9,790 nucleotides of DNA, taken from the NCBI GenBank assembly GCA_050731755.1, contig JBOHPP010000265.1, forward strand, positions 1-9,790, in the 5' to 3' direction. Position numbers and translations under genes: made by a program. The DNA is from JBOHPP01 sp050731755 (lineage in GTDB: Bacteria > Methylomirabilota > Methylomirabilia > Rokubacteriales > CSP1-6). Below are positions 6,200-9,790 of this stretch, one piece after another. Positions within the stretch are counted from its first letter, which is position 1, and each line of letters opens with the position of its first letter. Under the pieces are notes generated by a model that saw only the letters and a list, made by a program, of their open reading frames with translations, made no database searches and was not told the DNA's origin.

Positions 6200-7144
6200 T
6201 CAAGGTAGCGGCAGGAAGTGGGTGAACAGCAGGCACGCCGCGATGAAGGCCACAAAGAGCCCCGACGTCACGTACTTGAGGCGCATCACAGAGGCGTAGT
6301 CGGACGGAACACCCTGGAGCCGGGTGAGCACTCGCCAGATGAACGCGCTCGCGACGATGGCGGTCAGCAGCATGCCGGCCCCCATCCAGCCGTCCTGCGG
6401 CGCGAGCGTCGCGGCGATCAGGAACACGCCCGCGGCGTAGCACGGCACAAAGAAGCGCCGGATGCCAGCCAGGCCATAGCACCGTGCAAAGGTCCGGTCG
6501 CCACGCCGAGCGTCGTCTGCCAGCTGGAAGACTTGCGAGGCGGGGTACAGGCTGAGCAGGACCAGCGCAACCCCCGCCCCCGCAGCCAGGATCTCGAGGC
6601 GCGGTGCTCGCCCTCCAGCGGCCAAGTAACCGAGCAAGAAGAGCGCTAGGCCGTTGCCCACACCGATGACGAACAGGCTCTTGTGCGGGTGCCCCTTCCA
6701 GCGGCTCCAGGGCGCACTGTAGAGCCAGAACAACACCATGGCGAGGAGGTAAACCGCGACGAACGCGAGCCCTGCGAGGAACGCGACGAGAAGACCGATA
6801 AGCTGCACGCCCCACGACGCCGCGCGGGTCCAGCCCGCCAGCGGCGGCGGATGCCGGAGGCCGCCGATCGAGCCCTCGTCCCGGTCCCAGAATGAGTTGT
6901 AGGCCGTCGCGCCGCCAAGGAGAAGCAGGTGCACGTTGGCGAACTGGACGAGGAGGGACCGGAGGTCGAGCTCGGTCTGATAGAGACCACCCAACAGGTA
7001 GGCGCCTGACCCAACGGTGAGCTGGTAGTGCCACCGCAGGTGCAAGAAGAAGTTCCACAGCTCGCGCCGGACATTTTGAGGCATCGCGACGCTCTGTTCC
7101 GGGGGCGCGGGTTCATGAGTGCCTTCGCGCGACGTGATGATCAT
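6200..7144 (-). CDS. UbiA-superfamily prenyltransferase
   Basis: This is an integral membrane protein of about 314 residues with 8-9 predicted membrane helices. UbiA enzymes attach a polyprenyl chain to an aromatic or heme acceptor using Mg-diphosphate bound by two Asp motifs. Motif one reads N-S-F-W-D-R-D-E-G-S-I-G-G-L-R-H-P-P-P-L: the usual N-x3-D is kept, but the third Asp of N-x3-D-x3-D is Gly. Motif two is visible as Q-L-A-D-D-A-R-R-G-D-R-T. Between them, L-Y-S-A-P-x-S-R-W-K-G is the conserved loop. Neighbours (cupredoxin, CopC, TlpA-like, DUF420) would fit heme O synthesis (CtaB-like), while the adjacent UbiE-like methyltransferase would fit a quinone; I cannot decide. The start is uncertain: GTG 7147, ATG 7144 (chosen) or ATG 7084, none with a strong ribosome site. 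It follows the methyltransferase by about 10 nt. The family call is confident; the substrate is not. Confidence 0.85.
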   Translation of the reverse strand: MIITSREGTHEPAPPEQSVAMPQNVRRELWNFFLHLRWHYQLTVGSGAYLLGGLYQTELDLRSLLVQFANVHLLLLGGATAYNSFWDRDEGSIGGLRHPPPLAGWTRAASWGVQLIGLLVAFLAGLAFVAVYLLAMVLFWLYSAPWSRWKGHPHKSLFVIGVGNGLALFLLGYLAAGGRAPRLEILAAGAGVALVLLSLYPASQVFQLADDARRGDRTFARCYGLAGIRRFFVPCYAAGVFLIAATLAPQDGWMGAGMLLTAIVASAFIWRVLTRLQGVPSDYASVMRLKYVTSGLFVAFIAACLLFTHFLPLP

Positions 7145-7154
7145 CACGCTCAGA

Positions 7155-7823
7155 TCAGGGCCTCATAGCTCGATAGAGCGACAGGGTGCCCAGTATGGTC
7201 CGCTCGCGGTGCGTTTCGGCGACGGACACGAAGCTAGCGTCTCGCATCATGGGCAGCAGCCGTCCCCGGACGTTGTCGGACGTGGTCTCGAAGCCGTCGA
7301 GTAGCTGGACGCCAACAAAGGCGGCCCGCATGAGCAGGTCCCCGGCCTGCCCCCAGTCAGCCACGTGCAGCTCCCCGCCCGGGGAGAGCAACGCCCGCGC
7401 CTGCTCGAGGGTCCGCCGTTTGCGGTCGGTCGTCAGGTGATGAAAGACAAGGCTCGAGACGACTCGATCGAATGAAGCCGGCCCGAAGGGTGGCGCTTCT
7501 ACCAACCCTTGGCGGAGCTCGATGTGGATGCCGGCGTCGGCAGCCTTCTTCCGAGCGATGGCCAGGATCCGGGGATCCGCGTCGAGACCAACGACGTGCG
7601 CCTCCGGGCAGGCCTGTTTGATCAAGATCGTCAGCGTCGCCGTGCCGCAGCCGAGGTCGAGCACCCGGTGCCCGGCCCGCAGGCCCGCTTGCTCGAGCAA
7701 GCGCCGCTTGAACTTCTCCTCCTTGAGCGTGACCCGGAGGATCGGGTCGTAGAACCGCGTCAGCCAGTCAAAGCGCAGCGCCGGAAAGTAAGCGCCACCC
7801 TTGTCGGCTCCGCCGGACGTCAT
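7155..7823 (-). CDS. Class I SAM-dependent methyltransferase, UbiE-like
   Basis: This is a 222-residue soluble protein. SAM-binding motif I is V-L-D-L-G-C-G-T-A-T-L-T at about residues 54-65, followed by V-V-G-L-D-A-D-P with the acidic residue that binds the SAM ribose. Motifs F-D-R-V-V-S-S-L-V-F-H-H-L and L-S-P-G-G-E-L-H-V-A-D-W come next. The N-terminal F-P-A-L-R-F-D-W-L-T-x-F-Y-D-P stretch is common in UbiE/COQ5-like enzymes found beside respiratory genes. The likely role is C- or O-methylation of a small aromatic compound, possibly a quinone precursor made with the UbiA enzyme encoded next. ATG 7823 is 6 nt past the stop of the DUF420 gene. The fold is certain; the substrate is inferred from neighbours only, and such methyltransferases are often misassigned by motif alone. 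Confidence 0.88.
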   Translation of the reverse strand: MTSGGADKGGAYFPALRFDWLTRFYDPILRVTLKEEKFKRRLLEQAGLRAGHRVLDLGCGTATLTILIKQACPEAHVVGLDADPRILAIARKKAADAGIHIELRQGLVEAPPFGPASFDRVVSSLVFHHLTTDRKRRTLEQARALLSPGGELHVADWGQAGDLLMRAAFVGVQLLDGFETTSDNVRGRLLPMMRDASFVSVAETHRERTILGTLSLYRAMRP

Positions 7824-7829
7824 TGGCTG

Positions 7830-8264
7830 TCACCCCGCGGGATAGAGTCGGTAGAGCATCAAGTAGACGATCACTCCGGTGACGGAGACGTAGAACCACA
7901 CCGGCAGCGTCCAGCGAGCAATCCACCGGTGTTTCCCGAACTGCTCCCGCCACGCCCGGTAGAGCGTCGTCATCGCAAGCGGAAGGATGCCGGCGGCCAG
8001 CACTGTGTGGGAGGTGAGGATGCTGAAGTAGAGCGGCCGGATCCAGCCCTCGCCGGTAAACGTGGTAAAGCCTGCGAAATACCTCAACGTGAGATAGCTG
8101 AGGAGAAAGACTGTCGAGGTGCCAAAGGCCGCCAGCATGCAAATCTTGTGGGCGGTCAGCCGGCGACGCCGGATGCACAGATACCCGCTGAGCAGCAGCA
8201 GCGCGCTCGCCCCATTCAGCAGCGCGTTGACGGTGGGAAGGGCGCCGAGGACCGTGGGGCTCAC
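7830..8264 (-). CDS. DUF420 (YozB/CtaM-like) membrane protein
   Basis: This is a 144-residue protein with four membrane helices. The opening L-P-T-V-N-A-L-L-N-G-A-S-A-L-L-L-L-S-G is characteristic of DUF420. It is followed by R-R-R-x-L-T-A-H-K-x-C-M-L-A-A-F, then I-R-P-L-Y-F-S-I-L-T-S-H-T-V-L-A and a last helix after K-H-R-W-I-A-R-W-T-L-P-V-W-F-Y-V-S-V-T-G. The conserved His residues in or near the helices are typical. In Bacillus the relative CtaM is needed for maturation of the aa3-type cytochrome oxidase, and DUF420 genes commonly sit in oxidase or copper clusters. A similar assembly role here is inferred. The start is GTG 8264, overlapping the TGA of the CopC gene (GTGA), so the two are translationally coupled. 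The assignment is confident at family level. Confidence 0.88.
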   Translation of the reverse strand: MSPTVLGALPTVNALLNGASALLLLSGYLCIRRRRLTAHKICMLAAFGTSTVFLLSYLTLRYFAGFTTFTGEGWIRPLYFSILTSHTVLAAGILPLAMTTLYRAWREQFGKHRWIARWTLPVWFYVSVTGVIVYLMLYRLYPAG

Positions 8265-8653
8265 TGTTGGGAGTGGCGGGGCTCACTCACTCGAAACGAA
8301 AAGCGGCCGTGGCTCAGGTGTCCGTCGACAGTGAAGACCCGCCAGTCCACCGTGTAGAGCCCCGGCTCGAGCGGAGGCAGCGGGGCCGTCAGCCGGGCCG
8401 GGCCCGCCGCCTCGGAGACCATGGTGTGGAGCCGCATCGCTTCTCCCGAAGGTGCTGTCAGGCGGACCCCCGAGAAAGCCGGCTCGATCCGGCTGTTGAA
8501 TCTCAGGTCGAGGCGCGACGTCGCCGTCACGGTTTCCCCGGCTCCCGGCCTCGATTCCAGCAAGACCCCATGGGCGCTCGCACCGGCCGCCGATCCCAGC
8601 ATCAGCCAGAACGTCAGCTCGATGATCAGGACCGACGGCGCCGAGCGAATCAT
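8261..8653 (-). CDS. copC: CopC-domain periplasmic copper-binding protein
   Basis: This is a 130-residue protein. The signal peptide is residues 1-27 (hydrophobic core LIIELTFWLMLG, cleavage after A-S-A), leaving a mature protein that begins with His28. The mature part is a CopC beta-sandwich: H-G-V-L-L-E-S-R-P-G-A-G-E-T-V, L-R-F-N-S-R-I-E, then G-L-Y-T-V-D-W-R-V-F-T-V-D-G-H-L-S-H-G and the closing strand F-S-F-R-V. The Cu(II) site of CopC uses the N-terminal His, an Asp and a His; here they would be H28, D110 and H112. A Met-rich Cu(I) loop is not seen, so it is a single-site Cu(II) type. ATG 8653 overlaps the TGA of the thioredoxin-fold gene (ATGA), and its own TGA overlaps the GTG of the DUF420 gene. 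Copper storage or delivery for the neighbouring respiratory factors is the likely job. The family call is confident. Confidence 0.88.
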   Translation of the reverse strand: MIRSAPSVLIIELTFWLMLGSAAGASAHGVLLESRPGAGETVTATSRLDLRFNSRIEPAFSGVRLTAPSGEAMRLHTMVSEAAGPARLTAPLPPLEPGLYTVDWRVFTVDGHLSHGRFSFRVSEPRHSQQ

Positions 8654-9225
8654 GGCGTGAGGAGCGCCTCGATCAGACGCCGGCCCTGCTCTCCCGCCCA
8701 ATCACGCCGGCCGATCGCCCGGCCGATGATCCGCGACTGCCGGTCCACGAGGTAGACCGTGGGGGTGCCGGTCACGAGGTAGGCCGTCGACACGGCGCCA
8801 TCGCGGTCGAGTAGGACGGGTGCCGTGTAGCCGCGAGCTTTAGCGGTCTTGCCTACGAGCTGCAGATCCTCGCCAAGGTTCACAAGAAGCAGCGCGAAGC
8901 CCCGTCCTTTGAATTCCTCGTACAGCGCGTTTATCGAGGGCAACTCCCTCGTGCAGTGTGGTCACCAGGTGGTCCAGAAATACAGCATCACGCTGCGCCC
9001 TCGGAGATCGGCCAGGCGCACCGGCGTCCCATTGAGGTCTGGCAGTGAGAACGGAGGCGCGAGGACGGACTGGGCCGGAATGTCGATCCAGAGCGCCTCG
9101 AGGAGTGGCCGGACATCCTTTTCCGCCGCCGGTGCCAAGGTGGGGCACAGCATGGCGGCCCCAGCGAGGAGGGCGACGAGCGGTCGCACGGCGGACGGTA
9201 TTGAGGTTCTCGCGATTCCGGTCAT
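8650..9225 (-). CDS. TlpA/ResA-like thioredoxin-fold oxidoreductase with in-frame TGA at active site; candidate selenoprotein (UxxC)
   Basis: Reading through one TGA gives 191 residues. Residues 1-34 are a signal peptide (P-L-V-A-L-L-A-G-A-A-M-L-C-P-T-L-A-P-A-A). The thioredoxin-like domain follows: A-P-P-F-S-L-P-D-L-N-G, V-R-L-A-D-L-R-G-R-S-V-M-L-Y-F-W-T-T-W, the active site, E-L-P-S-I-N, a central helix-strand pair and V-T-G-T-P-T-V-Y-L-V-D with the cis-Pro at 155. The active site reads W87-TGA-P89-H90-C91, so the first Cys of CxxC is replaced by a possible Sec at 88. Both halves are in the same frame and both look like functional protein. The start is ATG 9225, overlapping the cupredoxin stop (ATGA); the end overlaps the copC start. 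TlpA/ResA proteins reduce disulfides or copper sites of oxidase assembly factors. The alternative is a Cys-to-stop mutation or base error. The gene family is sure; Sec decoding is moderately likely. Confidence 0.8.
8935..8951 (-). promoter_or_regulatory. Candidate bacterial SECIS hairpin
   Basis: In the mRNA the stem CGAGGG pairs perfectly with CCCUCG around the loop AGUUG. The loop starts 16 nt after the UGA at 8962-8964, the stem has 6 bp, the loop has 5 nt, and a G occupies its second position. From memory, the published bacterial SECIS rule is a 16-37 nt distance, a 4-16 bp stem, a 3-14 nt loop and a G in the first two loop positions, so all four are met. The Arg codon AGG that builds the stem is the only AGG in this gene. 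GC-rich DNA makes chance hairpins common, so this supports but does not prove Sec insertion. Confidence 0.55.
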
Positions 9226-9611
9226 TTCGCCACCAGCGTCCCTTCCATGCCGAACGGCCATCGATGGAGGAACACGTCACAGTAGAAGACATAGCGTCCG
9301 GCGACCGGCACGGTCGCATCGAACGTCACCGTCTCCCTGGCCTTGATGTTCACGCTCTTCACCTCCCGGCCGTCGAGGGCGAGGATAGTGATGTTGTGGG
9401 GGATGCGCGATCTGCTCACCGCCGTGATCGTGACCGGCACCCCGGCCTGGAGGATGATGACATTCGGAATGAAGTTGAAGCCAGACATCTCGATCGTCAT
9501 GGCCTGACCCCCCGTAGGACCTCTTTGCGCCGCGCGTGCCACAGGAGCGCTCGCGCACCCGGCAAGCGCCAGAGGGAACACCAGCGAGGCGAGGGCCTGC
9601 GTTCTGCTCAT
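9222..9611 (-). CDS. Cupredoxin-domain lipoprotein (type 1 copper protein)
   Basis: This is a 129-residue protein. Residues 1-19 are a lipoprotein signal (S-L-V-F-P-L-A-L-A-G-C), with the L-A-G-C lipobox placing the lipidated Cys at 19. The mature domain is a short cupredoxin: M-S-G-F-N-F-I-P-N-V-I-I-L-Q-A-G-V-P-V-T, then I-P-H-N with His72, and the C-terminal Y-C-D-V-F-L-H-R-W-P-F-G-M-E-G-T. C111, H116, M122 and H72 form a complete type 1 copper ligand set (C-x4-H-x5-M). It is predicted to shuttle electrons or bind copper at the membrane face. ATG 9611 has a strong GGGAGG 7 nt upstream; the longer frame to 9650 would put extra residues before the signal. Its TGA overlaps the ATG of the TlpA-like gene. 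Neighbouring CopC and DUF420 support a respiratory copper role. Domain and ligands are clear; the partner is inferred. Confidence 0.88.
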   Translation of the reverse strand: MSRTQALASLVFPLALAGCASAPVARAAQRGPTGGQAMTIEMSGFNFIPNVIILQAGVPVTITAVSRSRIPHNITILALDGREVKSVNIKARETVTFDATVPVAGRYVFYCDVFLHRWPFGMEGTLVAK

Positions 9612-9640
9612 GCCAGTCCTCCCATCCCTTCCGGGGTATT

Positions 9641-9748
9641 TCATGCCCAACCCGAGGGCGCGCGCGGGTCGAGCGACGGGGGCGGCGCCTTGTCGTCCAT
9701 GGCCAGGGCCTGACGGAACTCGTGGCCGCCGGTCGCACCGGTGATCAT
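9641..9748 (-). CDS. Possible 35-residue protein
   Basis: The frame starts at ATG 9748, overlaps the TGA of the upstream partial gene (ATGA) and ends 29 nt before the cupredoxin start. The peptide begins MITGATGGHEFRQALAMDDK and ends in a Pro-rich, Trp-containing tail; no membrane helix or known domain is seen. There is no Shine-Dalgarno, so translation would rely on coupling. Supporting points are the overlap style used throughout this operon and the lack of another use for the space. The same frame stays open to the window edge, so it could instead be the tail of a longer gene. Confidence 0.35.
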   Translation of the reverse strand: MITGATGGHEFRQALAMDDKAPPPSLDPRAPSGWA

Positions 9749-9790
9749 CTGGCGGCGCGCGCGATGAAGTCGCGAATCTGCCGCTCGTCG
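9745..9790 (-). CDS. C-terminal end of an upstream gene, cut by window edge
   Basis: Only 14 codons and the stop are present, reading DERQIRDFIARAAR. The D-E-x-Q-I-R-D-F-I helix resembles the C-terminal helix of c-type cytochromes (D-E-x-I-x-D-x-x-A-F-I), but this is far too short to identify a family. It is chosen over the other two open frames because its residues look most like protein. Confidence 0.35.
   Translation of the reverse strand, partial: DERQIRDFIARAAR

Noticed and set aside
4694..6208. Long plus-strand open frame of about 500 codons
   Set aside because: It lies opposite the His-rich gene and its upstream gap, has biased Arg/Gly/Val composition typical of the antisense of GC-rich genes, and shows no domain or ribosome site.
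8650..8943. Separate short gene starting at TTG 8943 after the TGA
   Set aside because: It would begin in the middle of a thioredoxin fold, without the active site or first strands, and has no separate ribosome site; one gene with a read-through codon, or one broken gene, explains it better.
1..9790. tRNA, rRNA, CRISPR arrays or insertion sequences
   Set aside because: No cloverleaf, conserved rRNA segment, spaced direct repeats or terminal inverted repeats were found by eye in the window.

Overview
The window is a GC-rich stretch from a Gram-negative bacterium. Every convincing gene lies on the minus strand, so the genes read from right (9790) to left (1). A LolA-type lipoprotein carrier, an outer-membrane beta-barrel and several signal peptides show that the host has an outer membrane. 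A soil or sediment lineage such as Methylomirabilota/Rokubacteria is a guess from base composition and gene style only; nothing here proves the phylum.

Region A (about 9790-5881) is a tightly packed operon. It holds the tail of an upstream gene, a possible 35-residue protein, a cupredoxin lipoprotein, a TlpA/ResA-like thioredoxin-fold protein, a CopC-like copper protein, a DUF420 membrane protein, a UbiE-like methyltransferase, a UbiA-family prenyltransferase and a small Cys/His-rich membrane protein. Several neighbours share ATGA or GTGA start/stop overlaps. The theme is periplasmic copper handling, thiol redox and quinone or heme tailoring, as expected next to a terminal-oxidase or other respiratory copper enzyme cluster.

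The main discovery candidate is in this operon. The TlpA-like gene has an in-frame TGA exactly where the first cysteine of the C-P-H-C active site should be, giving W-(TGA)-P-H-C. The frame then runs on through the rest of a normal thioredoxin fold. A perfect 6-bp hairpin starts 10 nt after the TGA, with a 5-nt loop AGUUG beginning 16 nt after it and a G at loop position 2. This matches the published bacterial SECIS pattern as I remember it, so the gene is a candidate selenocysteine (UxxC) oxidoreductase. A simple Cys-to-stop mutation or sequencing error is the rival explanation.

Region B (5880-2197) begins with about 230 bp without a recognised gene. It continues with a secreted His-rich 347-residue orphan, an outer-membrane beta-barrel protein, and a fusion of a class III nucleotide cyclase to a YHS metal-binding domain. 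It ends with a BNR/Asp-box beta-propeller gene broken by four apparent frameshifts and one nonsense codon.

Region C (2095-1) holds a lolA-like gene whose best start is GTG, then a two-gene cassette of visibly lower GC (a HEPN-domain protein and an unknown partner), then the 5' end of a yajQ-family gene. The cassette stop and the yajQ start are one base apart. The cassette looks horizontally acquired and may be a toxin-antitoxin or defence pair.
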